From Coprinellus micaceus (taxonomy: Eukaryota; Basidiomycota; Agaricomycetes; Agaricales; Psathyrellaceae), in the NCBI GenBank assembly GCA_951394405.1, contig OX596339.1, positions 124,001 to 188,000 on the forward strand: a stretch of DNA of 64,000 nucleotides, written 5' to 3'. Each line of letters opens with the position of its first letter. The first letter of the stretch is position 1. The translations under genes were made by a program, and so were the position numbers. The notes beneath the pieces were generated by a model, which did not search any database, had not been told where the DNA came from, and saw only the letters and a program-made list of their open reading frames with translations. This document shows positions 21,300 through 33,973 of the stretch, one piece after another.

Positions 21300-24200
21300 C
21301 TCTACAGTGTGTTGGTGACGATCTTTGGATGTTGAAGTCGACGATCAGCGGTTGTCAACTGTCAAGGTCTGTGCGTTCTCTTCAACCGGCGGGATGGGGG
21401 GGTACAGCGAGGATGGGACAGGGCGCAGTGGCAGCAGCTCGGTTGTAAGAGGGAAACGAGGCCAGAAAGGCGCCATTTGGCCTATGTTCTCATATAAGGA
21501 AGCTGAGTTCGGGACCATGGGCACGATGCACTGTGGTGGGAAGCAAATGGCTGGGGGGAACCATAGGCAGGCGAATACCTCCGTGACGTATGAAGGGAAT
21601 CTGTTGGATTCGCAATGGACCCTGGAATCCAATTGAATCCCCGATGAAATCTCGAAGTTTGGAGATGTGCGGCGCTAAACCGGGGTTCTGTTCGGAGAAG
21701 CGGGTTTGGTTCCGATATGTGAGGGGATGGCGGGGGAGGAGGGAGACTGGTTGAGGGTGAGTAGTAGAAAAGGGTGGATTCGAGGTGGTGAGATGAGACG
21801 TGCGAAGAGGATGAATCATAGACGCAAAACTCTCGCCCCACCAAACCCGCACTCTCCAGTGCCACAGTCCGTTCCCCAAGCTTCTGCATATCGAATGATC
21901 GTCTCCTTGTACCTTCCGTTGAATCTCTTGTACAATGTCACTTTAATCAATAGAGAGCAATCTAATACCCCAACCAATCGACGCTCATTAACGAACCCAA
22001 GAGGCGCATTAGCCCGAGTAACGCCTATCACAGTGAGGATGCTTCCGCCATTGTACGTTGATACGCTCAGGCTTTAAGCCACAACTCAACGCTAAAGTGT
22101 ACTCGACGTGCACATTTTGCACTATTGCGCCTCGCTTTTGTCTTGAATACGTGAGTAGGGCAAAGGGTCACGTCGATGGACTGCCTCGAGGGCCATAAAC
22201 CGATCTCCTCGCAGGCGTGCCGGGGCGCGAGGCCACTTCTTAGTTGTGATCGATGAACCACTCGTTCTTCACTACTTCTTGTAAATGTCTCGTTCGACTT
22301 CCCAAGCTCTCCCTTGTCCTCAGCGTCTCCGAACGTACCGTGCATAAAATACAAGATACCCCGGTATCCCATCCCGCCGCACGTTTGATCTGTGTGGGTG
22401 CAGACAAAGTTCAACCCCGCCTCGTGCCCCATATCCCCGACATTCAACCTGGTTCCGCCAATTCAGTCAACGTTATTTTATTGAGCACGAGTGTTCTCGA
22501 TCGACCTTGCGGCTTTGGAGAGATTTACCTCCGATGTGTGGGTATGAGGCACAATGAAGGGCAACGAGGTACGGTTGAGTGGATCTTAGGCCTGGTATGT
22601 GGGTGTATTGCGATCGAGCGCCCATAATCGTTCAAGCGCCCAGTTCCGATAGGGGTGGGCGCTAAGGATGGTGCTGGACTGAGTACCGCGGATGCGAGGA
22701 TTCTTCAGGTTAGGTTCCGTCCTGACATGCCTCGCGGCGAACGCGTTGGGCTTTGACAGGACTTGGACGGCGGACGTTACGTTCGCTCCTTCCCCAAAAA
22801 CTGTGCGCTTGGGAACGATCATTCCAATAAACTCCCCCTTATTCTAATTGACCAGCCTCTAGACACTTACGAGGACCTAGCTACCTACTCACAGTCATTT
22901 CGTCGAGCCATTGTCCTCTCACCAAATCTCGGAGATGAGGCGGAGTCAAGGCGGCGGGCAGGTCGGCATTGTCGGCACGGACGCCATCAATTTGTACACA
23001 AGTCGGGAGCCAAACAATGCGACCCCCACTCTCGAATCCCGGGATACGGTTATGCAGCCCACCTCCGTGACGGGTTGGCTCAGAGTTCCCAGATACACGT
23101 TACTCGTCTCGGACTCTGTCCTTGACCTTGGATTCGTCCCCTCTGTTTTTCTCCAAAGATCTAGGCGCCCACATACATAAGGCTCAGCCCGGGTGGGCAA
23201 GGTAGCGAACCTGCTATGGCTCGTTGTTGGATCCCGACCGTCGCGTATTATGACCACTACACACTGACCCGCAATTCACGAGGGATGCGCCCACTGTGTG
23301 CGCGTGAAAGTTCGGCTACGGGGTAGGAACAACAGGGATGTTGATGCATTCATTGATTGGCGCCTGGTGCCGTCGTGGGCGTGCATGAAACGAAGGAACA
23401 ATCGATCACCCAGGGCTCTGATTGAATGGACCTATTTCTCCAGGGCAGGATATACTTCACTTCGGCTTCTTCGTGGCTATATATTCCTTCCCCATTTCCT
23501 GTGATCGAGACGGGGACAGCACTCTGAATGAGCCCAACCTTTCGAATCCGAACGTCCACATTCTTCCCATGACTCAGCCACCACACCGCTCGATTTCAAA
23601 TTCACATCGCTTTGAGAAGGTGCGCAGTCCCCCGTGATATTCGAGGTTTGCCTCTTGTCCAAATTCTACGAAGTCCAACCGAAACACCAGATAACATAGG
23701 CCTCTGTTTGCGCCTTCTCGTAACCGCTCTTGGCTCTTTGGCGATTGACCTGCGCATCTGACCAAGGATTGTAGGTCTGCTGTGGGCTCACCGTCGAGTT
23801 CTATTTACCCTTTCCGCCACAACGCTACAGATGGGACGATGGTAGAACAGAATCTGGGCCCACTGTGTGCATACGCCCGATGATTATTGGTAACGGAAGG
23901 CGAGTGTGATTGACGCTGAAGATGGTGTGTACGACGTAGGTCTGGAACAAAAGGTCGCCGTCAGAAGAGTCCTTTATTCCAAGCAAAGTTAGTACGAAGG
24001 CTGGCGGACCTTGTGAAACGGCACCCTGTAGGCCCTCGGGGTGTGCGTGATACCGTACTTGCGAGGCTGCGCTAGATTGCGCCCAGATCTTGAACATTGA
24101 TTTATGTGGGTTTGACCGTGTGCTACTTATCCCACCAAGAGGACATCAGAGGCTCGAAACCCTTGCTTGGGTTTCGATCTTCCCAACGGAAGGTTGAGCG

Positions 24201-27200
24201 CAAGATTTCAGAACTGGAACGGATAAGTAAGACAGGTCAACAGGATCACTCTGGATCCTGGCAAGTAGATAACATATTCACAGGACACAGATGAAGACCT
24301 TGACGTCCAGTCGTGTAGCTAGCTCACTATAGCGGAAGAGAAGACGAGACATTCTCGTTTCCAGTGCAATCATCGGCCTCGGCGCTTATCTTGTTGGGTT
24401 CATTTATCTCCGCACACAACCGTTGTGCGTAGGCCATGTACCCTAGAATGAAGGAGGTCCAGCACGTTCTGCCTCGAGTTAGAGACACGCAGTATGTACT
24501 TCTCAAAGCTCATAGCTACCAACTACACGCTGGCCGCTTTACCGCCGGAGGGCTATACGGCAATTTAATGACCGCCGGTGATTTAATCTGAGCAGGAGAA
24601 GCGAGGGTGACATATCGAGGACTCATTCCATTCTGAACGATGCAACGTGTCAACGTCGCTTCGAGGTGTCAGAGGGAATCAAATGAAGGCCATGACCCCA
24701 AAATGCACTCTACTAATCTCGAATTCTGAATTGAAGACGGTAACATTCTGGGAAGACATGACATGGCGGATTCGACCCGACATCCGGGCGTTCTGTATCG
24801 CGGGTGGTATCCCTGGAATTGAAGGAAACAAGAATAGAAGTTCGAAGCGAGGCGATAGGTACCTAGCACTTGGGTGATCACAGACGTACTTACATTCCAA
24901 GCCTCAAGGTCGTCGACATTTGAATAGATATCATAGAATCGAAGCTTGTGCTTCGAACCGCGAAGGGGCCACATAACCTGTGCGTGTCTTCCTTCGCTGT
25001 GTCGTCATGGACTGAGCTTTTCCGAACGGCTTCGAGTCCTCCGAAAGCTTCCTGCGGAAGAGGCCGAAGACGACTCGTCACGAGTACACGGCGGCCAGTC
25101 TCATAACCTGTGAGATTGGTTCAGCTCAGGTTCAGCTCCCTCCCCTTCTCCGTCGAACGTGGCATTGGGATACCACCTTAACAACAGAGATTCGTGAAGT
25201 GACACTGTATATCTGGGGGTTAACGGACACTGCCTAGCTCCTTCAGCCTACCAATACGGGAAACAAGGAATGGGGGTCAAGCTGTAGGGGTGCGTCGGAG
25301 GTCAGAATAGGTCGACCTGACGGGCGCAGGATGATGACTATCCACACTCGCTCTCTGGAATTCTGCTTTCAAGCCGCTCCCCCTTGCGCGAGGGATGAAC
25401 GCGCCCACCTGATCCGCCGCGACGACCGCGCCCGAACGCGAATCCAGTCTCCTCAAATCCCAATCAAAGTAGATTGTCGTCCCTCTCCCATCGGACCCGC
25501 AGACCACCGACGGGCGGTCACAAGGCGGTCAGGGGACATTGGCTTTTGAATACGGACCGAGACAGTGGTTCGGGTTGCGGGTAGCGGGGTGGGTGGATGG
25601 CAGGAGGATTGGTGTTTAGAAATTGGAATATCAGTGGATCGAGTCAGTTTAATTTTGAATGACAGGATGACAGGTACAAGGAGAAGCGCGGGAGTCGAAC
25701 GGGAGTGGAGCAACGCCGTCGACGACCAAGATCAAACAAAGATAGCCCAGGATAGCCCGTCAAGTTGGCGATTCCGTGGTGCTCTGGGGTCTGGAGGAGA
25801 CGTTTCCATTGCGCGAAGCCATACCTCCCCTCTCAATGAGAACGGTCGACATCGCAGAGCCAGCGACGTACCAGGTCCCCTTAGCTAGCAGGTGGCTGAG
25901 TCCTGAGAAATTCGGGATAGAATCGAGCCAAGCTATTCCTCCCCCCATTCGGTCGGATGGATACAAAGCTCATTGTCGCGTCCATCAGAAAATGTTCAAA
26001 TATAGCCAGTGTGTGAGCCTCGTGCTACCGACTTCCAGATCGAGTTTAGTTCGTTGGCGGCGTTCCCAGGTACCATGTTGCTTGGATCAGGGTTGAGGTG
26101 AAACGGGTGCAGAGACGGAGGCATATGCGCGGAAGCAAATGAGAGCCAGGATTGGGCGCGCCGGTGAGCAGGTGTTCAGCTCGACATCCGACGAAATGGG
26201 GAGGGCGGAGAGGTATTAGAATTATCATCAGAGTCGATGGGCGACGAAGGGCCCTGACGTCGACAATAGCGGTGAAGATTGGTTGGTTCGAGTCGAGCAG
26301 CCCCGCCGCGGACCCCCATCAGAAGTCGACGCCAGATTCTATTTGCGACCTAGTTCCCCCATCCGGCGCCCGTAAGGTCTTCACTCTTCAGCGACGAAGC
26401 GTCCGTGGGGTGTCCGTGCGTCAACCTTGCGGATAAGTAGTGAGAAATGGGGATTCTTCCTTGTGGAAGTATCAGCAGGTCGACACCTGATGGAGCCCGC
26501 TGAACGACTCCAGCGACGCCGCTGCGGCTTGGAACGGGCGAAGCGAACTGCCTCGTAAAAATGGAAGGGGACACCACTAGACCCAAGCAATTTAAAAGGC
26601 GAAAAGGTGACCGCTGGACCTTGCGCCTGAGAGACACGGTGGTCGGCTACACGGCGACTGCGCGTGGTGAGCTACAGGCCTGTCGATATAGCCGTAGCGC
26701 ACACAACGAGAGTTAAGGAGTAGCACGCCGGAGAGAAATACATTCCCCAATGAGCTACGGCTGAAGTTCCTGCGCCGAGTCCGTTCCCCGCGGCGTGGTA
26801 GCTACCGCATATATCGAATGCACAGCCAGGAGGAAACTCAGCCTCAGAAGCACACCGAAAAGTGGAAGTCGATACGCTCCCGTCGAAGGGGCGAACGAGC
26901 AGGTGTAACATGAGAAACCAGCAACCATGCTCCGAAAGCCCAAGATTCTAGTCCGAGGAGCGTCACGGAGCGATGGTCAACAACAGCTCAGAGAACCTCT
27001 CGAAGGGTTCTATCGAGGGCTAAGGGCGTCGACAGTGATGTGAACAGAGCCGCCTATTAAAGCTCTCCTTTTCCGAATGTGATCTTTCCCGACAGTATGA
27101 CACGTTTGAGAGCATAGACGTGCTTTCCACCGTCCAACGTTCCAGGGTACAACGCTCGATCGATCGCCCAACCTCCTAGGTATGCGGAGCACGTCCAGCT

Positions 27201-28950
27201 TGACAGTTTGAGCGGCGCACTAGGTCAAGCCTCAGAGTTTATCGACGAGCAAGCGCCGTTCTGGCCCTTCAGCCTTCCTCTTCGAGCACAAGCAGAGAAG
27301 TCCTTCGAGATCATCCAGCCGTTCCCCCAGCCCCGAAAGTAGGAACAATAACCCAGAAGCTTTTGACGTATCGGCGGTAGGGCCAGAACTATGTTGCCTA
27401 TTGTCCAGAGGAGCAACACCCGGGGAAGTCCAAGGTCGTGGATCGATGTTCGGAAAGTAAGGAAGCTAGACCCGACGCGTTGCACACATGAGGGTACAAA
27501 TGAAAGGAAGAACTGCGCGAGGCGCGTCAGGTGGACAATGCAATGTTTGGCTTCACCTTCGTGTACAAAGCGAAGCACAATGCCGAGGACCACGGCACGT
27601 CCGCCGCCTTCCAGCCGCTGGGCCCCCCTTAAGCCCACTCGTCACAAAAGCTTCGTGAATTCTTCAATTACGGGGTTCCGATAACGATGATATCGCAAGG
27701 TCCGACGAGGCGGGGATATCTCTCGTCGTCCTTCCTCCTCATCAACCCCGAAACCTACCAGGATTGCCTTGATCTTCTGTGTTCATGGGATTCAAGCACC
27801 TGGAATCCAGTTCATATCGCATTACGAGCTTTGACATCTCATATGGGGATCTGCCCCAGTATCCAGAGCGACTCTAGACTGGTGACTGAAATATCGTCAT
27901 GGTCGCTTTTCATTTGCAGCCACTGCCATTTACCCCGGTCACGAACAGGAAGCAAGGTCCGTGCCACTGGCCCAATGATCATATTACCCACATTTCAGCT
28001 CAGAACCGCACCTCATTGCGCACGGATCCTCACTTCCCCAAGGATTCGTTCATTAAACCGGAATCCTATGGATGTACGGTAGCCCTCTTTGGAATAGGAC
28101 AACACGTTCCTCGATGGATCCCACAGGCGACTGAACTTTGCTCGACATATCAGCCACGAGGCAACGAGAAGGAGATGCTCTTGCTGTTCATCGCTCTTCG
28201 AGGGGTTCCGCGTAGAAAACATATGGCAAATCGAGAGTTTCAGCGTATATAAGATTTCATTTCCTCTCCCCGGTAGAATGACTCTGGGAGGACTGTGACG
28301 AGTACAAGACGTAGCTTGTCCTGTGTTAGCATAACTCGTTGCTCTGAGTACGTACTGCCCTCCGGGGCTCGGGTATCTAGAAGCCTTTTGGCATTGGCGT
28401 GCATATCCGATTCGGCGACGACGGTGGAGATAGGAAGGATTGATCAACGACGTCGATCGTTAGCGCCTGGATAGATTGACAAGCGCCTCTGGATCCCCGC
28501 GCGGGCAAACAAGCCTAGCAACTGTCTCAGACAGGTAAGCTCAACGGGGAATATCTATGCAGACGTCTGTAGCTAATGAGGTCATTTCCGTGAGAGGGCG
28601 TTATTGAGTGGGCCCAGTCCCCTCCCGGGTAGATCGAATCCTGTCATGATATGGGCATGACCGCTCATTCTCGCTGTAAGATCAACCTCGAGACTCAGAG
28701 CCCCCGTGAATAATAAGGGATGCATACCGCGATCTTTGGTTCGATAGACGCCGGGCTTCATAACGTCGCCTTGATGTAGGGATATGCCAAGTTCCAAGAC
28801 TCGGTGAGAGTGCTGCATACGATGGGACATAATCGGAGGCGTTTACTACCCTCACTCGACTGCGCAATTATCTCTGACAAGGTCGAAACGGTTCACTGGA
28901 CGCGGATGTGTGCGGAGGCCGCTTTCCTATCATGGGTGCACAGGGGTTTG
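21300..28950. other. Gene-poor stretch
   Basis: No continuous multi-exon gene could be built. A few minus-strand stretches look faintly protein-like: around 22300-22440, 22600-22820, 22950-23250, 23850-24090 and 24670-24970. They could be worn exons of old genes, but I cannot name a family or link them by splice sites. Confidence 0.4.
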
Positions 28951-28959
28951 CCTGGCATC

Positions 28960-29051
28960 TGCCCCATGGCTGAGTTGGTTACAGCGTCCGACTGTTAGGT
29001 TCTCCTGGACCAGCTATCGGAAGGTCGTGAGTTCGAGCCTCACTGGGGCAG
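28960..29051 (+). tRNA. tRNA-Asn (GTT) with an 18-nt intron
   Basis: The cloverleaf is complete. The acceptor stem is TGCCCCA/TGGGGCA (U1:A72) with discriminator G at 29051. The D-stem is GCTG/CAGC, the anticodon stem TCCGA/TCGGA with loop CTGTTAA (anticodon GTT at 28994-28996), and the T-stem GTGAG/CTCAC with loop TTCGAGC. An intron occupies 28998-29015, just after position 37 as in eukaryotic nuclear tRNAs. A TTTTT run at 29058-29062 is a typical Pol III terminator. Confidence 0.85.
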
Positions 29052-29057
29052 ATTATC

Positions 29058-29062
29058 TTTTT
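29058..29062 (+). terminator. Pol III terminator of tRNA-Asn
   Basis: A run of five T seven bases after the tRNA end. Confidence 0.6.
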
Positions 29063-29204
29063 GCCTTACCCCGATGGGCTTCCAGGGCTCTCGAACTTAA
29101 ATTTTACCGTTCCATTGCCCATATAACTTTTGTCTTCCCCAACGAGGTGCACCCCCTTACCAACAGACTAGCCCATAGCCGTTGTTTACAACGGCCACCT
29201 TCAT

Positions 29205-30395
29205 ATGCCTTCTCTCGCTTTGCAAGACCTGACCATTGTCCATTCATCCCAGCCACCGTCGGTTGCTATGAGTGCCACACGTTCGCTATTTAAGCACCCG
29301 CCCAACCTCACAATATCCACCTATCTCCCTTCAGATATCCAGCCACCCACACTCACCACACCACTAATCCCCCCAACGCCCTCGCCAAAGGAGGTCCTCT
29401 CAGACTCGGCCTGCCTTCCCCTGAAAGTCAAAAGCAAACGCCTGAGGGAATATGCTTACATATACGTACTCGACGGCTCCAATGCGCTCTCCGCCCTCCC
29501 CTTCTCCGAGTGCCAGAATAAGGTTGTTGTAGCCTCCTCCGACGCTGTTGACTTCTGGTATCAGCGGTTCTACCAACGGATGCTCAACAAAGGCCTGGGT
29601 GCTAAATCTGACTGGATCTGTCTGGACTTGCACGAAGCGGCGAAAGCATTGCTGGATGAGTTCGACGGCCATAGCTTTTGCTCGGACTTGTTCGCGCGGG
29701 TTTGCTACGCCGTCCTTGTGCGCCTGCTCCAAAAAGAGAGGAAGGAAGGAAGTAGGTCCATGCCACCAGAGTCAGAGCGATTTCTCTCAGCGATAGAGTT
29801 TCATGTGTGGAAGGCGTATATGTACACGGGCTTGGGAGGTGCGTAGCCTTCAGTTTCTCTAGACTTTTCCTAAGCATATATAACAGAACCCGTTTGACAC
29901 ACGTTCCAAGAAACAGAGTACGGGAGCATCGCGACGGAGGCTCTCAGTCAACTCTCAGGATCCTTGGTGTGAGCCGCGAACCTCTTTCACTATGGGCTCA
30001 TGGCCAAGGCCTGGTTCATGGACTGGGCCCTCGGGATCGCAGACACCTACGCCACATGCGACCAACTCATCGACCTCATCGTCCTCGTCCAAAGGCGTAG
30101 ACGCCTCCACCCCAAGTATCCCTCGAGGTTCGGATCGTTTGATGCACTAACGACTTCGGATTCCAACCTCCTCCTTTGGCGAGTTCGCTTGAGGCATTGC
30201 GAGATCCTGAACAAATGCTCTATGAGCAACTGTGGGTCCCCAGACTGCAAGAAAGTAGTGGAGATATGCGTTGAAGGTCCCAGAGGAAAAGGGACGTATG
30301 ACATTTTGGATTTGGTCTTCGTCAGCCGGAAGGAGTACCGGAAGATGGAGAGGGATGTGAAGGTCGAGCTTCAGACGGGCCGTTGGCCTTCGTAG
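29205..30395 (+). CDS. Hypothetical protein, two exons, possible internal stop
   Basis: Exon 1 is 29205-29838 (donor GTGCGT) and exon 2 starts at 29917 after AACAG, joined in phase. The frame reads ...FLSAIEFHVWKAYMYTGLGG, then EYGSIATEALSQLSGSLV. A TGA follows at 29970-29972, after which the same frame continues AANLFHYGLMAKAWFMDWAL and on to a stop at 30395. Either the stop is a real nonsense mutation or a very short intron (GTGTGA ... CCAAG, about 42 nt) removes it. There are no recognised domains; Cys-rich SMSNCGSPDCKKVVEICVEG lies near the C-terminus. A later ATG (29268) could be the start. Confidence 0.45.
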
Positions 30396-31225
30396 AGATT
30401 AGTACCAGCTTTGGTATCATAATGAGTAACCCCTTGGCGTGTCCTTTTATATGTTCGTAGCTCTATAATTCAAGTTTGGTCAATTACCCCGCTGCTCGTA
30501 CTCGAAGTCCCTTCCCACAGAAAGTCCGAACGTGTCGGGAACCGCTTCCTGGACTCCCTTCGATATATTTACCCAGCGCGAGTTCAGTTCTTCCGCAGTT
30601 TATATAGACGTAAAGTTTTTTGAGCTTCCAAAGGAAACGAGAACGAGGTAGTACGTATGTTCTAAGGGTCCGTTGGAGTCGAAGGCAGTCCAAGGCAGAC
30701 CCTTGACACCCCAGCGACACTGATAGGCGCCCACTGATCTGCGTTGGGCGCGGATCTCACATCACCCTCACTTGAGCCGCTGAGTCAAAGCCATATCAGA
30801 AGGGCTGTGAAATTGTGGTCCCACGGGATATTGCAATGAGCATCGATCAATCATGGAGTTAACAGCCTTGGGCGTAGGAAGCGGATGATCACGTCTTGCT
30901 GAACAAGAAGTGGTCGTAACGCCGTCTTCGAATTCGGGGTGTTCATCTGGCGTGTATGTCCCAAGCGTTAACCTCAGAGTTACTGTCCACTCGAGGGAGG
31001 AGTCGTAAGCCGTGAAAACCCACGTCGTAGCAATCGTGTTAGTATAACGAAGTGGTTAGCCAAGTGAGGGAGTGGGGTACGTACTGCGGACGGAAAGATA
31101 TAATAGTAACATAGCCTAGATGATCAAGGGCAATCAGAAGTATGGTAATTAAAACAAATAGGAGGTAGGGCAATGACCAATATGCGGAGGAAACGAGGCG
31201 AATGGTACAGCGAACTGATCCAGAT
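30396..31225. other. Intergenic, no gene seen
   Basis: This is the 3' flank of the hypothetical gene and the 5' flank of the GDSL hydrolase. No coding signal stands out. Confidence 0.4.
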
Positions 31226-31227
31226 GC

Positions 31228-31235
31228 TATATAAG
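31228..31235 (+). promoter_or_regulatory. TATA box of the GDSL hydrolase gene
   Basis: CTATATAAG lies about 50 nt upstream of the ATG at 31283. Confidence 0.5.
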
Positions 31236-31282
31236 TAGGACCAAGGTACGCGCCCCATGTACCCCATTTCCCCCACGAACCG

Positions 31283-32738
31283 ATGCTACAATGTTGCAGA
31301 ACAATGTTGTTCTCCATCTCCTTTATCTACCTCCTCTTACCCCCCACAATCTCCGCAACCCCACTAGGAGCCAGGCCAATCCCCCTCGCCCCATACAAAG
31401 CACGGGCCCCAGTACCCATCACACCTCCCAACAATTCCGAGAACCACTGGGTCGACGCCTGGGCGTCCATGCCCCTCCTCATCGACCCACGCGACTTGCC
31501 CCAAGCCCCCTTCACCTCCCCCGAAAACGCCTTCGCCAACACGACCCTCCGACAAACCGTCCGCCTCACACTTGGTGGGGACCTCCTCCGCATACGCATC
31601 TCGAATGCGTTTGGGGAGAGCGACCTCCCGATTACGGGTGTGAGCATTGCACTCCCAGCTGGAGGCGCATCGGGGGTTAGCGAGGTCGAGGCGGGGACGA
31701 GTCAGCGGGTTACGTTTGGGGGTGGAGAGGGTGTGGTCGCGCCTCAGGGTGCTCTCGTACTCTCTGATCCAATCCAACTGAAATCTCCCGTGAAGGCGGC
31801 GACGATTCTAACGGTGACCATATACTCGAAGGAGGGGCAGACGCCGAACGCGGTCACAGGGCATTCCCGGAGCTGGACTACGACCTGGCTGGCGAAGGGT
31901 GAATACTTGGATGCGATAGACCTTCCGAGTCCGGTTCAAGGACAGGCAGTGGGTGAAGGTAAGACGGGAGTGGAGAGTTGGTATTGGTTGAGCAGTGTCG
32001 AGGTGTGGACTGCGAAAACGAGTAGTGCGGTCGTCATTGTTGGCGATAGTATCACGGATGGGCATGGAAGTACGGTGAACGCCAACGACCGGTGAGTACT
32101 CCTTTAACCCTTCATTTCCTCTGGGCCTTCCTCATCTAGAAATTCACGTATCCAGCTGGCCCGACCTCCTCTTAAACCGCCTCCTCACCTCCACCTCCAC
32201 ACCCTCCCTCCAATCCCTCTCCATGATCAACCAAGCCGCCGGCGGAAACCGCATCCTCAACGACGGTGCAGGCCCCAACGCCCTCTCCCGCATCGACAGA
32301 GACGTCCTCTCGCACTCCTCCGTCACCCACGCTATCATCTTCATCGGTGTGAACGACATCGGCACCGCCCCCACCGACGCGGCAACTCAAACCGCCCTTG
32401 CACCAAGGCTGATCTGGGCGTACACGCGAATCGTCGAACGCCTCCACGCACATGATATTGTGGTGATTGGGTGTACGATCACACCGTTCAGTGGTCCGGG
32501 GCAAGCGTACAGCGGTCCCAATAGAGAGGACACGAGAAAGAAAGTGAACGAGTGGATAAGGACGAGCGGGGTGTTTGACGCTGTGGTGGATTTCGACAAG
32601 GTCCTCGCGGATCCGAAGAGCCTCAGAGAGAGGCTCTTGGAGAAGTATGATACGGGTGACCACTTACATCCCAGCGTTGCCGGGTTCCAGGCCATGGCGG
32701 ACAACTTCCCATTAGATACCTTTGATTTGAGACTTTAG
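31283..32738 (+). CDS. Secreted SGNH/GDSL-family hydrolase (lipase/esterase)
   Basis: Exons 31283-32091 and 32156-32738 (64-nt intron, GTGAGT...CAG) encode 463 aa. An N-terminal hydrophobic stretch (MLFSISFIYLLLPPTISA) is a signal peptide, so the protein is secreted. An N-terminal beta-rich region precedes the catalytic fold. The family blocks are present: GDSITDG with nucleophile Ser256, a Gly-rich block II (NQAAGGNR), GVND with Asn336, and DHLHPS with Asp438 and His441. SGNH enzymes cleave carboxylic esters such as acyl groups on lipids or acetyl groups on plant polysaccharides; the substrate here is not evident. A TATA box lies close upstream. The first ATG is 31283, with an in-frame alternative at 31304. 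Confidence 0.9.
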
Positions 32739-33049
32739 GATACTCGCACCGAACGATCTATCTATTATTTACTACAACTCAGACTCTACACCACTTTCCG
32801 GTGTCGAGTCTTTGAGCATTCCACCCTTACATTGAAATTGCACATTTAGGAGAACTGAGGGATCTGAAGCCCCAGCCCAAACACAGAAGTTCAAGCACCA
32901 AACCAAACCTCGCATTACACTTCGAACAAAGTACAGGATACACTACTATACAAGAAAAGATACAAGCACCCAACTCTATTAGCGAACCAAGGGTTCTAGA
33001 AGTTCAGACTACCGAAAGGGAGAGAGCGAAACGAAAGAGAGAAAAATCG

Positions 33050-33690
33050 AACGAAACGAACGAAACTAGCGGGAGGAGAAACCCTACTTCCTCTTCCCCC
33101 CCTTCTTCTTCCTCTTCCTCTTCCCACCCCACCCACTCGTACTAATCCTCCCCTCCCCTCCGACCTGGCTCCCCTCTCCCGTAACCGTACTTCCCTCAAC
33201 ATCCTCCCCCTCGTCCTCTTCGTCTTCGTCAACAACGTCCCCCACACCCACACCCTCCGCAACATCCTCACCCCCCTTCACACCATCACCACCCTCAGCC
33301 CCGGTGGTCCGTACTCCCCCCGACGCTAGTCAATCAATATCCTGCACACCCGCCCCCTCCTCCACCGTCGTCGTCGTCCTCCCACCCGCCGCCTTCAAAT
33401 CCGCAATCTTCTCCGCACCCGTATGTACCCCTCCCATCTTACCTCCCGCTCCCGCATCCACTCCAGTCGACTGCATCGTACCCGTGGTGGAGGGAGGGGG
33501 CGGAGGACCGCCACCGCCACCGCCGCCGCCGTTATGAATGTTGGGGTGGATAGTCCCAGACCCGACGGGCGCGGGGGCGTGGTCGTCGCCTTCGTAGTAG
33601 GCGGGCTGGGCGGGGGTGTATTGGGGCTTCTTCTCGAGCTGGTGGGTGGAGGCGAAGGGGGAGGAGACAGATGTAGGGGGTAAAGGGGAG
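33050..33690 (-). other. Coding-like stretch downstream of the SLM gene
   Basis: Read on the minus strand, one frame gives LEKKPQYTPAQPAYYEGDDH, a Gly/Pro homopolymer run and, after a TGA near 33330, an acidic Lys-tailed segment (VDEDEEDEGEDVEG ... KRKRKKKGGKRK) to a stop at 33084. The composition looks protein-like. I could not join it by a legitimate splice to the SLM gene, whose own frame closes at 33974. It may be an alternative 3' end or a separate small gene. Confidence 0.35.
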
Positions 33691-33973
33691 AAACGGCGAT
33701 GAGGGGGACGTGGAATAGAAACGCGAGAGAGGGGGTAAAAACAGAAAGAACCAGACGGCGTACCGTATCGAACGTCAAGTAGCACGAAAGCAGATAAAGA
33801 AATAATTAGTAGATTAGCATGTCGACGAGATTAAATAGAAGTAGAGACCGTGTTAAAGAGATAACCAACGTCGAAAACCAATAAATAAGACGACGGCGTA
33901 CCAAGCACCACGACGACGACGACGAAGAGAAACGAACAAATCGAATAAAGGTCAAGGAGGGAGGGAAACGCCG

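Noticed and set aside
21325..21889. Open frames upstream of the HMG-box gene
   Set aside because: They overlap on both strands and lie in the promoter of a well-supported gene; no domain is seen.
22067..24974. Several minus-strand frames with protein-like strings (e.g. TDQTCGGMGYRGILYFMHG)
   Set aside because: No family could be named and no splice set joins them; they may be worn exons or chance.
28961..29050. tRNA pseudogene with a 6-bp acceptor stem
   Set aside because: Taking T28960 and A29050 as the first pair gives a full 7-bp stem with discriminator G, so the gene looks sound.
33304..33537. Pro-rich plus-strand frame with a Pro8 run
   Set aside because: It is the complement of the Gly/Pro-rich minus-strand frame and shows no independent support.
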